A stretch of 16,087 bases of DNA from CAYLKS01 sp964384205 [NCBI: uncultured bacterium] (GTDB lineage Bacteria; JAGOEH01), in contig CAYLKS010000064.1 of assembly GCA_964384205.1 (NCBI GenBank), positions 1 to 16,087 on the forward strand, written 5' to 3'. The notes under the pieces were generated by a model, which had not been told where the DNA came from, did not search any database, and saw only the letters and a list, made by a program, of their open reading frames with translations. The translations under genes and the position numbers were made by a program. How positions within the stretch are numbered: the first letter of the stretch is position 1; every line of letters begins with the position of its first letter. Positions 8,471 to 15,984 of this stretch are shown here, piece by piece.

Positions 8471-9151
8471 TCAACCTACAACTTTTGTCACAAACGCATT
8501 TTTATAACCAATATTTTTAATTACTTCTAAAAAAGATTTTGCCTCTTCTATGTTAAAAAAAGATCCGCATTGAATTTTATATAATTTCTTATTATTATCA
8601 GGGCCATTAATATAAACATTTTTCAAAAATAATTGAAGAGATTGAAAAAATTCATAAGCTGATTTAGGGTTTTGAAAAGCAGCTATCTGAACAGTATATA
8701 CTGAAAAAAGAGAATCTTTTAAAATTGCCAATGTTGAATCTTTAACCTCTTTTTTCATCTTTTCTTTAGTAGTATCTTTTATAATTTTATCAATTAAAAA
8801 ATCTGGAGATAATGGACGAATTGCAACTTTAACTGTGCCTTTTTCAATCATATCCAACTTCTTTGCAGCCGCATATGATAAATCAATAATTCTATCTTTT
8901 TTAAAAGGACCTCGATCATTTATTTTTACAACCACTTTCTTATTATTTTCTAAATTTGTTACTTCTACTAATGTCCCCATCGGTAAAGTTCGATGAGCTG
9001 CTGTCAAAGAATACATGTCATAAGTTTCACCGCTTGCTGTAACCTTTCCATGAAATTTTTTAGCATAAAAACTTGCAATTCCTTTTTGAATAGGATAAGA
9101 AAAAGACAAATTGCTTAAAATTAGAAAAGTAAATATCAATAATTTTTTCAT
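8471..9151 (-). CDS. rlpA: RlpA-family septal peptidoglycan protein with SPOR domain
   Basis: The 226-aa product has a signal peptide (1 to about 18), an RlpA double-psi beta-barrel (about 22-112) and a C-terminal SPOR domain (about 149-224). The barrel carries [29 protein letters not shown] and INDRGPF...RIIDLS. By family comparison E42, H53 and D79 are the candidate catalytic residues of a lytic transglycosylase cutting glycan strands. SPOR domains bind peptide-free glycan at the division site. Unlike the E. coli and Pseudomonas proteins it has no lipobox cysteine, so it should be soluble in the periplasm. A short charged linker (about 120-148) joins the domains. The AAGGAG ribosome site lies in the end of the preceding phosphatase gene, only 3 bases away, so translation is probably coupled. 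The YciB-like gene that follows fits a division or envelope role. Confidence 0.9.
   Translation of the reverse strand: MKKLLIFTFLILSNLSFSYPIQKGIASFYAKKFHGKVTASGETYDMYSLTAAHRTLPMGTLVEVTNLENNKKVVVKINDRGPFKKDRIIDLSYAAAKKLDMIEKGTVKVAIRPLSPDFLIDKIIKDTTKEKMKKEVKDSTLAILKDSLFSVYTVQIAAFQNPKSAYEFFQSLQLFLKNVYINGPDNNKKLYKIQCGSFFNIEEAKSFLEVIKNIGYKNAFVTKVVG
8475..8478 (-). promoter_or_regulatory. Short ribosome site favouring ATG 8468 for the YciB-Nudix gene
   Basis: TAGG on the minus strand sits 6 bases before ATG 8468 and directly against the alternative TTG at 8474. The spacing therefore supports the ATG. The site is weak, and reinitiation after the rlpA stop (2 bases before the ATG) may contribute. 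Confidence 0.45.
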
Positions 9152-9154
9152 CTT

Positions 9155-11368
9155 TTACTCCTTAATTTTCAAAATAAGCATTGTCATATCATCTGTAACA
9201 TTTGTATGGCCAATAAAAGATCTTACATCTTTTAACACAGCTTCTCTTATAGCCCGCACATTACTTTGTCTATTATTAAAAACAACCTTAACCAACCTTT
9301 CTTCACTGTACTCTTCTTCATATTTATTAAATGCTTCACTAATTCCATCGGTATATAAAAAAACCAAATCTCCCGGTGCGATATCTATTACCCCCTGTTT
9401 GAAATCCACTTTCGGCATAATACCTAATAGCAATCCTCCTTCTTCCAGAGTATAAATTTTACCATCAGACTTAATCAACCATGGGAAATTATGCCCTGCA
9501 TTTATATAATACATCTTCATATCTTTTAAATCTAAAATTCCAGAAAAAAATGTTATAAATCTTTTTCCTTTTGTATTATTATAAATTATATTATTAAGAT
9601 TCTTATTTATCTCTACTAAATCATTTGTATATAAAATCATAGATTTAATAGCGGATTGCACGCCTGCCATCAACAATGCAGCAGGAGCACCTTTTCCAGA
9701 AACATCTCCAATAACAAAAAAAATGCGGTCTTCTCCAATTATGAAAGTATCATAATAATCTCCACCAACCTCAAGGCAAGAAATACTATAAGCATCTATT
9801 TCACATTTTTTAACAATAGGAAATTCCTCAGGTAGAAGAGATTTTTGTATCTCTTTTGCAATATCCAATTCTCGCTGAAGCCTCTCTTTTTCTATTTTCT
9901 CTTTATATAAAGTTATATTTTCCAAAACCGATGCCACCTGATTGGAAAACATATTAATTAATACAATCTCCTCCGTATTTAATTTTTTAGTTATTCCCTT
10001 ATAACTAACTCCTAAAAATCCTAATAATTCCTTACTGTGGATCAATGTCCACAAATAGTGTACCCCCAATTGATTAAACATATTATAAAAATTTTCAAGT
10101 TCCTTTTTATCCTTTAATAAATCTATCTCAATATAATCATTTGATAATGCTATACTTTTTATATTTAGGCTTTCTCGTTGATTTAACATATATTCAGATA
10201 CTTTTTGAGTAGCATAATCATGAAATACCAGCCGATTATTACTCAAAAGAACTATGCAAACATTGGATATAGTTAAATTCTCTTCAAAAATAGAACCTAT
10301 TGTATTCAAAACCTCATCTATTTCAAATTTCCCCATAATTTCACGAGCTAAAAATTGCATATTAATCTTTAAATCATCACTCTGCTTAACTAAAATTCTA
10401 TCCATCCATAGATCAACAAAATTCAATAACAATGGAATTATTAAAAGACTAAAAAATAATATTCCGAAATCAATAAATGGTGCCTGATAACCTAATTTTA
10501 TAACAATATATTTTTTCAAACTATCATACCAGGTAAAATAAATAAGATAAATAAATAAAAATATAAGAGCAAAAAAGATTCCTTTCTTAAAAACTAAGGG
10601 TAACTTAAGAAAATTATATCTAACAGAATTATAATAAAAAAGAAAAATCGATATAAAAAAAACAATCAATATTAATCCTGAAACAAAAAACTGACCAAAA
10701 TAGTTCAAATTACATATTAAAATTGCCATTCCCATCAAAAAAAAGATAATTATATTAACAATGGTTTGTTTTTTTACCTCTCTTATATAAACAAATTCTA
10801 TCTTTTTTATCAAAATAACCAACGTTAAAATAAAAAGCCCCAAATTTATAAAAAATACAAAATGAGAGTTGATTATATAAATTATCTCTACAAATTTAAA
10901 AATATAAAAAAATACCTCTTCTGTTACCTTTAAAAGAGGGGATATCTCTTTTGAAGAATAATACAAAAATTTTATATAAGACGATAAATAAGCTGGAAAA
11001 TTTCTAAAAAAAGTTATTATAACATATAAAACATAAGGTAAAAAAACAAAATACCAGATTCCTTTTACTTTTTCTACTATCCTGGATTTAAATGGTAAAA
11101 ATAATGATAAAATAAATAATTGAGGAAACACAAAATTATTAATGGAAATATATTTATGCTTTACGGATTTAAAAATACTAATACCAAACATCTCTCCTGT
11201 TATATAAATAATATTATTAAATAAAATTAACCCCCAGATAACAAATAAAATAACAAACATTTTATGCAGGATATCTTTTTTCTTTATTGATAATATTTGA
11301 TATACCAATGAAAAATCTACAATAAATAAAATAAGATAAAAAAGAAATAAAATATTATTTATGTTCAT
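9155..11368 (-). CDS. Membrane-bound SpoIIE/RsbU-type PP2C phosphatase with GAF domain
   Basis: The 737-aa product has a long N-terminal membrane region (about 5-320, eight or nine hydrophobic segments). A GAF-like sensor domain follows (about 340-485), then a coiled-coil linker with ELDIAKEIQKSLLPEEFP at 500-517, the switch helix typical of RsbU-type enzymes, and a PP2C phosphatase domain (about 520-737). Metal-binding motifs are intact: GGDYYD 535-540, GDVSGKG 554-560, NAGHN 623-627, YTDGISEA 672-679 and TDDMT 725-729. Such enzymes dephosphorylate an RsbV-type STAS protein and so oppose the RsbW kinase, here encoded just upstream. The start ATG lies 14 bases inside the end of the kinase gene, so the two are translationally coupled. 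The membrane part suggests that it senses an envelope or external signal. No STAS gene is present in the window. Confidence 0.93.
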   Translation of the reverse strand: MNINNILFLFYLILFIVDFSLVYQILSIKKKDILHKMFVILFVIWGLILFNNIIYITGEMFGISIFKSVKHKYISINNFVFPQLFILSLFLPFKSRIVEKVKGIWYFVFLPYVLYVIITFFRNFPAYLSSYIKFLYYSSKEISPLLKVTEEVFFYIFKFVEIIYIINSHFVFFINLGLFILTLVILIKKIEFVYIREVKKQTIVNIIIFFLMGMAILICNLNYFGQFFVSGLILIVFFISIFLFYYNSVRYNFLKLPLVFKKGIFFALIFLFIYLIYFTWYDSLKKYIVIKLGYQAPFIDFGILFFSLLIIPLLLNFVDLWMDRILVKQSDDLKINMQFLAREIMGKFEIDEVLNTIGSIFEENLTISNVCIVLLSNNRLVFHDYATQKVSEYMLNQRESLNIKSIALSNDYIEIDLLKDKKELENFYNMFNQLGVHYLWTLIHSKELLGFLGVSYKGITKKLNTEEIVLINMFSNQVASVLENITLYKEKIEKERLQRELDIAKEIQKSLLPEEFPIVKKCEIDAYSISCLEVGGDYYDTFIIGEDRIFFVIGDVSGKGAPAALLMAGVQSAIKSMILYTNDLVEINKNLNNIIYNNTKGKRFITFFSGILDLKDMKMYYINAGHNFPWLIKSDGKIYTLEEGGLLLGIMPKVDFKQGVIDIAPGDLVFLYTDGISEAFNKYEEEYSEERLVKVVFNNRQSNVRAIREAVLKDVRSFIGHTNVTDDMTMLILKIKE

Positions 11369-11792
11369 AAAACTTTGTAACTATTGTTTCTGTTCCATCC
11401 TTATGAAAAATATATTCTATTTTATCAACTAACTCTCGTGCAATAAAGATACCTCTACCGTCAGATTTCAACAGATTATCACTGTCCAACGGATTTTCTA
11501 TCTCAGCAGGGTTAAATCCTTTCCCAAAATCTCTAATTTTAAATTGTATTTTATCATCTAAAATAAACACATCCATTTTAACTTCTTTATTTTTATCGAA
11601 TTTATTACCATGTTCAATTGCATTGCTAACAATCTCACTAATAGCAATAATTACATTATAACTCTGATTACTATCCAATGGAGTTAATTCTAAAATATCC
11701 TCTACATAAGATAAAAGAACTTCTAAGACTTCAAAAGTAGAGGGAATATCTAAATGATATTCTTTATCATTGATCTTTGAAAATTTTAACAT
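11355..11792 (-). CDS. RsbW-like anti-sigma factor / serine protein kinase (HATPase domain)
   Basis: The 145-aa product is a single GHKL-type ATPase domain. The N-box is ISEIVSNAIEHGNK (E53, N57, H61), the G1 box DFGKGF (88-93) and the G2 box GRGIFIA (112-118). In partner-switch systems such kinases bind a sigma factor or other target and phosphorylate an STAS antagonist; the phosphatase encoded next reverses this. The frame is open up to 11867, but ATG 11792 is chosen. It has AGGAA 5 bases upstream, and the upstream extension would lie within conserved yjbQ codons and add no domain. Even so it overlaps yjbQ by 26 bases in another frame. The length matches RsbW/SpoIIAB-like proteins. Its target (sigma factor or other) is not encoded here. 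Confidence 0.9.
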   Translation of the reverse strand: MLKFSKINDKEYHLDIPSTFEVLEVLLSYVEDILELTPLDSNQSYNVIIAISEIVSNAIEHGNKFDKNKEVKMDVFILDDKIQFKIRDFGKGFNPAEIENPLDSDNLLKSDGRGIFIARELVDKIEYIFHKDGTETIVTKFYEHK

Positions 11793-12168
11793 AACATTTC
11801 CTATGTCTTGGCCCATCAAATTCACAAAAGATGATCCCCTGCCATGTACCAAGCAGCAATTCTCCATTCTCTATAATTAAGCTTAATTGTGGGCCAAAAA
11901 GAGAAGATTTAATATGAGCATCACTATTCCCTTCATAATGAGAATAACTATTACTTTGCGGTATCAATGAATTCATAGTTTTTACAATATCAGATTTAAC
12001 AGATGGATCGGCATTTTCATTAATAGAAACAGCGGCTGTTGTATGCGGAACATGAACAACAACTAATCCACTTTTTACATTACTTTTCTGTACAAAATCT
12101 TTTATATGGTGAGTAATATCAATCAATTCATTTCGTTGATGAGTAACAATATTAATAGTAAAAAGCAT
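11767..12168 (-). CDS. yjbQ: YjbQ-family protein (UPF0047)
   Basis: The 133-aa product is a full-length member of the YjbQ/UPF0047 family. Conserved marks are HVPHTTAAVSINENADPSV (39-57), HYEGNSDAHIKSSL (77-90) and GTWQGIIFCEFDGPR (107-121). Some members have weak thiamin-phosphate synthase activity and the family is often annotated so, but its true role is unsettled, and no thiamin gene is seen nearby. A strong GGAGGGAG ribosome site precedes ATG 12168, and 15 bases separate it from the YchF-like gene. Its 3' end overlaps the RsbW-like gene by 26 bases. The C-terminal motif is complete, so this is an overlap rather than a truncation. Confidence 0.9.
   Translation of the reverse strand: MLFTINIVTHQRNELIDITHHIKDFVQKSNVKSGLVVVHVPHTTAAVSINENADPSVKSDIVKTMNSLIPQSNSYSHYEGNSDAHIKSSLFGPQLSLIIENGELLLGTWQGIIFCEFDGPRHRKCYVKIFKDQ
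11798..11802 (-). promoter_or_regulatory. Ribosome binding site fixing the RsbW-like start inside yjbQ
   Basis: AGGAA on the minus strand lies 5 bases before ATG 11792, within the last codons of yjbQ. A nearer ATG (11797) is out of frame and meets a stop after three codons. The site supports 11792 rather than the in-frame ATG at 11867. Confidence 0.65.
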
Positions 12169-12183
12169 GATTGCTCCCTCCTT

Positions 12184-13251
12184 TTAAATTGCAAACCTAA
12201 AATTGATAATATCGCCATCCTTTACAATATATTCTTTACCCTCAAGTCTCCATAATCCTTTTTCTTTTGCTTTTTGCATAGAACAACCACACGCTATAAA
12301 ATCGTCATAATGTACAACTTCTGCCCTAATAAACCCTTTCTCTATATCAGAATGAATCGTTCCTGCTGCTTTTTGAGCATTTATCCCTTTTTTAATAGGC
12401 CATGCCCTTACCTCATCTTCACCCACTGTAAAAAAATATATATAATTCAATAAATCAAAAGCTGATTTTATAACCTTTACTGTTGCCGGTTCTTCAATGT
12501 TATAATCTTTCATAAATTCTTCTCTATCATTAGGTTCTAAAAGAGCAATTTCTTTTTCAATCTCAGCAGAAATTACAAATGTCTTATATCTATCAAGAAT
12601 ATCTTTATCCAATAAATCTTCAGCTTTTATATTTTGTTGCCATTTTTCCTCATCAACATTCAATGCTATCAATATAGGCTTTTGAGTTAAAAATTTATAC
12701 CCTCTTATTACTTTTTCCTCTTTATCTGATATCTCCACATTAGCAATTGGAATATTATTTTCGATATTATTCAATAATTTTTCTAAAACCTCTTTTTCAA
12801 ATTTTAACTCAACATCATTAGTCTTTTTAAGTTGCTTTTCAATTCTTTCCAGCCTATTCTCAATAATAATCTGATCTGAAATCATAAATTCGGATAAAAT
12901 TGTCTCAAAATCAGATGATAAATTACCAATATCCCCAAATGCTTTTAATACAACTATAAAACCATCCATTGTCTTATAATGATTCAATAATTCCGCTTCA
13001 AAACCTTTAAAATCCTTTTTCTCCTGCTGTATCCCCATAAAATAAACAAACTCAATTTTTGCTGGCACTTTTTTCTTAGGCTGATATATTTCATTCAATT
13101 TTTCAAGTCGTGGATCATAAATATCTACCATATTTGCTACATATCTATTCTTCATCAAAGATGGATGGTTAATATCTATTTCTTCCTCAATAATGGCTGA
13201 AAATAATGTCTTTTTCCCTGAATAAGGAAGTCCTACTATTCCTATTTTCAT
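12184..13251 (-). CDS. Divergent YchF-like P-loop protein with TGS (DUF933) domain
   Basis: The 355-aa product aligns by eye with YchF from end to end. The N-terminal G domain has a modified Walker A, GLPYSGKKT (7-15), with lysine where GK[ST] is usual. At the G3 place the normal VDIAGL reads VYFMGI (69-74), so the magnesium-associated Asp is missing. The YchF-type NxxE motif is kept as NVDE (198-201). The middle region (about 105-190) is helical and coiled-coil-like, as in YchF. The C-terminal TGS/DUF933 part (about 265-355) is highly conserved: FFTVGEDEVRAWPIKKG, AAGTIHSDIEKGFIRAE, RLEGKEY and KDGDIINFRF. Classical YchF is an ATPase that binds ribosomes. This copy may bind nucleotide poorly or hydrolyse it differently; a second, canonical ychF probably exists elsewhere (inference). 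GAGAGG precedes the ATG, 22 bases after the radical SAM gene. Confidence 0.85.
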   Translation of the reverse strand: MKIGIVGLPYSGKKTLFSAIIEEEIDINHPSLMKNRYVANMVDIYDPRLEKLNEIYQPKKKVPAKIEFVYFMGIQQEKKDFKGFEAELLNHYKTMDGFIVVLKAFGDIGNLSSDFETILSEFMISDQIIIENRLERIEKQLKKTNDVELKFEKEVLEKLLNNIENNIPIANVEISDKEEKVIRGYKFLTQKPILIALNVDEEKWQQNIKAEDLLDKDILDRYKTFVISAEIEKEIALLEPNDREEFMKDYNIEEPATVKVIKSAFDLLNYIYFFTVGEDEVRAWPIKKGINAQKAAGTIHSDIEKGFIRAEVVHYDDFIACGCSMQKAKEKGLWRLEGKEYIVKDGDIINFRFAI

Positions 13252-13273
13252 AATCCTCTCCCTTTATTTTAAA

Positions 13274-14368
13274 TTACATCCAAACCCCTGCAATCTCTTG
13301 CCCACAATTTTTACACTTTCCACTTACTATGCTTTTCTGCAAAATATAATACCCATATCTCTGAATAAGAACAGCACCACATTTAGGACAATAGGTATTT
13401 TCATATTTATTCCCGGGAATATTCCCAGCATATACATAATTTAACCCCTCATTATAAGCTATTTCACATGCTCTTTCTATAGTTTTCACAGGAGTTGGTG
13501 GCAAATTTTTCATCTTATACTGTGGATAAAACCGACTAAAATGCAATGGAACATCTGTTCCTAAATTTTGTTTCACCCATCTAACCATTGATCTAATCTC
13601 ATCATCGGAATCATTCAATGTAGGCACTATTAAATACACAATTTCTAACCATATCCCATTTTTTTTTATTTCAACTAAATTGTCCAAAACAGGCTTTAAA
13701 CGACCACCACAAATTTTTCTATAATAATCATCACTAAACGATTTAAGATCTATTTTTATAGCATCTAACACATCAAATAATTTTTTTAATGGTTCTTTAT
13801 TAATAAATCCAGCTGAAATCATTACATTTTGTACTCCATATTCTCTGGAAACTTTTGCCAAATTATACATAAATTCATAAAAAATAATCGGCTCTGAATA
13901 TGTATAGGCAATAATGGGAATATTCTCATCTTTTCCAATAGCAATAAGATCCATTTCTTCCATTGTCCTGGTCTGCAATTGCGAAGATTTAAACTGAGAT
14001 ATTTCCCAATTCTGGCAAAATTTACATCTTAAATTACAACCAGCCGATGCTATAGATAATGCTTGAGCACCCGGCTTAAAATGAAATAATGGCTTTTTCT
14101 CTATAGGATCAATATGAATAGCTGCTATCTCTGAATAATTCATTGAGAAAAGTTCACCTCCAACATTCTTTCTGACCCGGCATACACCGTATCGCCCATC
14201 TGATAAAATGCAATTATTAGGACAAAGATGACATCGAACTTTATTGTTATTTAATTTTTCAAAAAAAAAAGCCTTATATTTATTCTCTTTCCCAAATATT
14301 ATAGAATTATAAAACAATGTAGATAATAAAGAAAAAGATATATTTTTAATGAATTTCCTTCTATTCAT
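13274..14368 (-). CDS. AmmeMemoRadiSam-type radical SAM enzyme with a Tat-like leader
   Basis: The 364-aa product belongs to the radical SAM family related to PflA-like activases and found with AMMECR1 and Memo proteins. Residues 1-26 read MNRRKFIKNISFSLLSTLFY..., a twin-arginine-like motif (R3, R4, F6) plus a hydrophobic stretch. Then come a cysteine cluster CHLCPNNC...C (C46, C49, C53, C63), the radical SAM motif CNLRCKFC (C111, C115, C118) with the typical YTYSEP and IKIDLKSF motifs, and a C-terminal zinc-ribbon pair (C327, C330, C352, C355) ending GVW. The family's substrate is unknown. ATG 14368 is chosen because it forms an ATGA overlap with the upstream stop and opens with the leader; the longer frame to 14443 lies inside the neighbour. 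No AMMECR1 or Memo gene is in the window. Confidence 0.88.
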   Translation of the reverse strand: MNRRKFIKNISFSLLSTLFYNSIIFGKENKYKAFFFEKLNNNKVRCHLCPNNCILSDGRYGVCRVRKNVGGELFSMNYSEIAAIHIDPIEKKPLFHFKPGAQALSIASAGCNLRCKFCQNWEISQFKSSQLQTRTMEEMDLIAIGKDENIPIIAYTYSEPIIFYEFMYNLAKVSREYGVQNVMISAGFINKEPLKKLFDVLDAIKIDLKSFSDDYYRKICGGRLKPVLDNLVEIKKNGIWLEIVYLIVPTLNDSDDEIRSMVRWVKQNLGTDVPLHFSRFYPQYKMKNLPPTPVKTIERACEIAYNEGLNYVYAGNIPGNKYENTYCPKCGAVLIQRYGYYILQKSIVSGKCKNCGQEIAGVWM

Positions 14369-15111
14369 AAAATAAATTTTTCTTTTATATTTTGTAATTT
14401 TTCCATCAACGAATTTGGGAAAAAATTTACAAATTGAATCCAATTATATATCAATTTATCCAAAATTTCAGTTCTTTGATCATAATTTAAATCCTCAATA
14501 TGTAAAGAATACCTTAAAAAAGTTAACATCTCTTCTAATTCATTCTGACCATCTGCATACTCTGGATTCCAATTTAGCAAATTCCTAAGAATTAAAAAAA
14601 TTTCCTGTGTTTCATTATAATCACAACCAAACTCATATAAAATATCTAATATATTATTAAGATATTTCCTCTGTTTATAATAATTCTCAAGATAAGTAGC
14701 ATATTCAAACAAATATTTATCCTGTTTTTTAAACTGATTTAAAATATCATTCCAGCTTCCTTTACTTATTTCAATAATAGAATTTTCTTTTAATTCGTTT
14801 ATATTAAAATTTTGCCCCATTATCCATAATGAAAAATCTTTAAAACTAATTGGCTTTTTAAAATAATATTTTGGTAATAAAAAAACTGCTTTTTTATTTG
14901 ATAACATAAAAGAATTGCTTATTATGGCTCCAAGATTAATAATATACTGCAAATCTTTGTCAATACCAAAAAAGATATCACCATTAAACATCTCTATCTC
15001 TTTTTTTTCAAAAAAATAGGTAAAACTTTTTTTATTAGGAACATCATCTTTAAATTCCGGACTATCCCAAGGGGTAAATGACTCTTTTATCAACCAAATA
15101 TTTTTGTCCAT
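14365..15111 (-). CDS. Unrecognised 248-aa protein coupled to the radical SAM gene
   Basis: I do not recognise this protein. From ATG 15111 it begins MDKNIWLIKESFTPWDSPEF. The first 100 or so residues are mixed, with aromatic and beta-prone stretches (FFGIDKDLQYIINLG, KAVFLLPKYYFKKP). From about 125 on it is largely helical and charged with many Tyr and Asn. There is no signal peptide, no clear membrane span and no cysteine cluster, so it is probably cytoplasmic. AAGGA lies 8 bases before ATG 15111; an in-frame TTG at 15117 would be too close to it. The stop overlaps the radical SAM start as ATGA, so the two products are made together. I infer that it may be a partner of that enzyme or simply an operon neighbour. 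Codon and base use match the other genes. Confidence 0.7.
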   Translation of the reverse strand: MDKNIWLIKESFTPWDSPEFKDDVPNKKSFTYFFEKKEIEMFNGDIFFGIDKDLQYIINLGAIISNSFMLSNKKAVFLLPKYYFKKPISFKDFSLWIMGQNFNINELKENSIIEISKGSWNDILNQFKKQDKYLFEYATYLENYYKQRKYLNNILDILYEFGCDYNETQEIFLILRNLLNWNPEYADGQNELEEMLTFLRYSLHIEDLNYDQRTEILDKLIYNWIQFVNFFPNSLMEKLQNIKEKFIL

Positions 15112-15119
15112 AGGCAAAA

Positions 15120-15124
15120 TCCTT
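15120..15124 (-). promoter_or_regulatory. Ribosome binding site deciding start of the 248-aa protein
   Basis: AAGGA on the minus strand, overlapping the preceding stop by one base, lies 8 bases before ATG 15111 and only 2 bases before TTG 15117. The ATG is therefore the better start. Confidence 0.55.
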
Positions 15125-15336
15125 TATAATTTAGGGAGAATTTTAATTAATAAAATTACGATAATCAACAATACTATTAAAAGTATTAAAGAAGTACCAC
15201 CTGTTGATGATTGATAAGTACGCTTAAATTTAATTTTATGTCGTTTTCTATTCTCTATTATTTCTTTAGCCTTAGATTCTTTATACCCCGGAACATGAAA
15301 TTTTTTAGATTCTGGCAATTTAAAAAAACTACCCAT
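15124..15336 (-). CDS. Small tail-anchored membrane protein (70 aa)
   Basis: The 70-aa product has a strongly basic N-terminal part (residues 11-40, 15 Lys/Arg/His among them) and one C-terminal membrane helix (about 48-66, SLILLIVLLIIVILLIKIL). There is no signal peptide, so the basic part should face the cytoplasm. I recognise no family. The ATG lies 3 bases after the M50 stop (TAG CCT ATG) and has no good ribosome site, so translation probably depends on reinitiation after the protease gene. Base use is like the neighbours and both flanks are tightly packed genes, which supports it as real. Confidence 0.65.
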   Translation of the reverse strand: MGSFFKLPESKKFHVPGYKESKAKEIIENRKRHKIKFKRTYQSSTGGTSLILLIVLLIIVILLIKILPKL

Positions 15337-15339
15337 AGG

Positions 15340-15957
15340 CTATAAAAAAAAATTTAAGGTTGCATTCACTAATGGAAATAATACAGCACCAATAATTCTC
15401 ATACCCGTTAAATATGAAAACAAAATAATCCCAATAAATAAAAAAGGCCCATAATATTCCAAAAAACTTATAATATTATTATATCTATATGGCAATAAAC
15501 CTGACAAAATTCTAAAACCATCTAATGGATATAACGGCAAAAGATTAAACCATGCAAGTACAATATTAATCTGAATCGTAGCTATCATCAATTTAGCAAA
15601 AACTCCCACCCATGATTGAGGATTAACATACCCTATATTAAAAAATGTAAAAATTTTAGCAAGCAAAAAAGCTAAAATAAAATTTGAGGCAGGACCGGCT
15701 GCTGCTACCAATACTATATCTCTTTTAGGATTATTTAAATTCATAAAATTGACAGGAACCGGTTTTGCCCATCCAAACCCCACTAAAAATAACATAGTAG
15801 TACCTATCAAATCAAAATGAGGAATAGGATTCAACGTAAGTCTACCACTTAATTTAGCTGTGGGATCGCCACATTTATACGCAATATAACCGTGAGAAAA
15901 TTCATGAATTGTTATCGCTATCAATATTGCTGGTATCAAAATAGGATTTAATCCCAT
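15340..15957 (-). CDS. M50-family site-2 protease (intramembrane zinc metalloprotease)
   Basis: The 205-aa multi-pass product has the zinc motif HEFSH (H18, E19, H22) in its first membrane helix and NLLPLYPLDG (138-147, D146 the third ligand) in a later one. GRLTLNPIPHFDLIG, GWAKPVPVN and AAGPASNF match the small, PDZ-free S2P group usual in bacteria. The active site lies within the inner membrane. Substrates of this group are mostly unknown; it is not the RseP type with PDZ domains. AAGGA lies 7 bases before ATG 15957, and a consensus promoter precedes it, making it the first gene of the long operon. A link to the RsbW/RsbU pair through cleavage of a membrane regulator is possible but not shown. 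Confidence 0.92.
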   Translation of the reverse strand: MGLNPILIPAILIAITIHEFSHGYIAYKCGDPTAKLSGRLTLNPIPHFDLIGTTMLFLVGFGWAKPVPVNFMNLNNPKRDIVLVAAAGPASNFILAFLLAKIFTFFNIGYVNPQSWVGVFAKLMIATIQINIVLAWFNLLPLYPLDGFRILSGLLPYRYNNIISFLEYYGPFLFIGIILFSYLTGMRIIGAVLFPLVNATLNFFL

Positions 15958-15984
15958 TACTTAATCCTTGTTTTTATTTGTCTT

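Noticed and set aside
9111-9455. Plus-strand open frame of 114 codons across the rlpA/phosphatase junction
   Set aside because: It is antisense to the conserved start of rlpA and to the PP2C domain; the product looks random.
10254-10487. Plus-strand open frame of 77 codons
   Set aside because: It is antisense to the phosphatase gene, with no start signals and no recognisable product.
11793-11867. 25-codon N-terminal extension of the RsbW-like gene
   Set aside because: It runs through conserved yjbQ codons and adds no domain; ATG 11792 has a ribosome site at good spacing.
14369-14443. 25-codon N-terminal extension of the radical SAM gene
   Set aside because: It lies inside the upstream gene in another frame, while ATG 14368 forms a classic ATGA overlap and begins with a signal-like leader.
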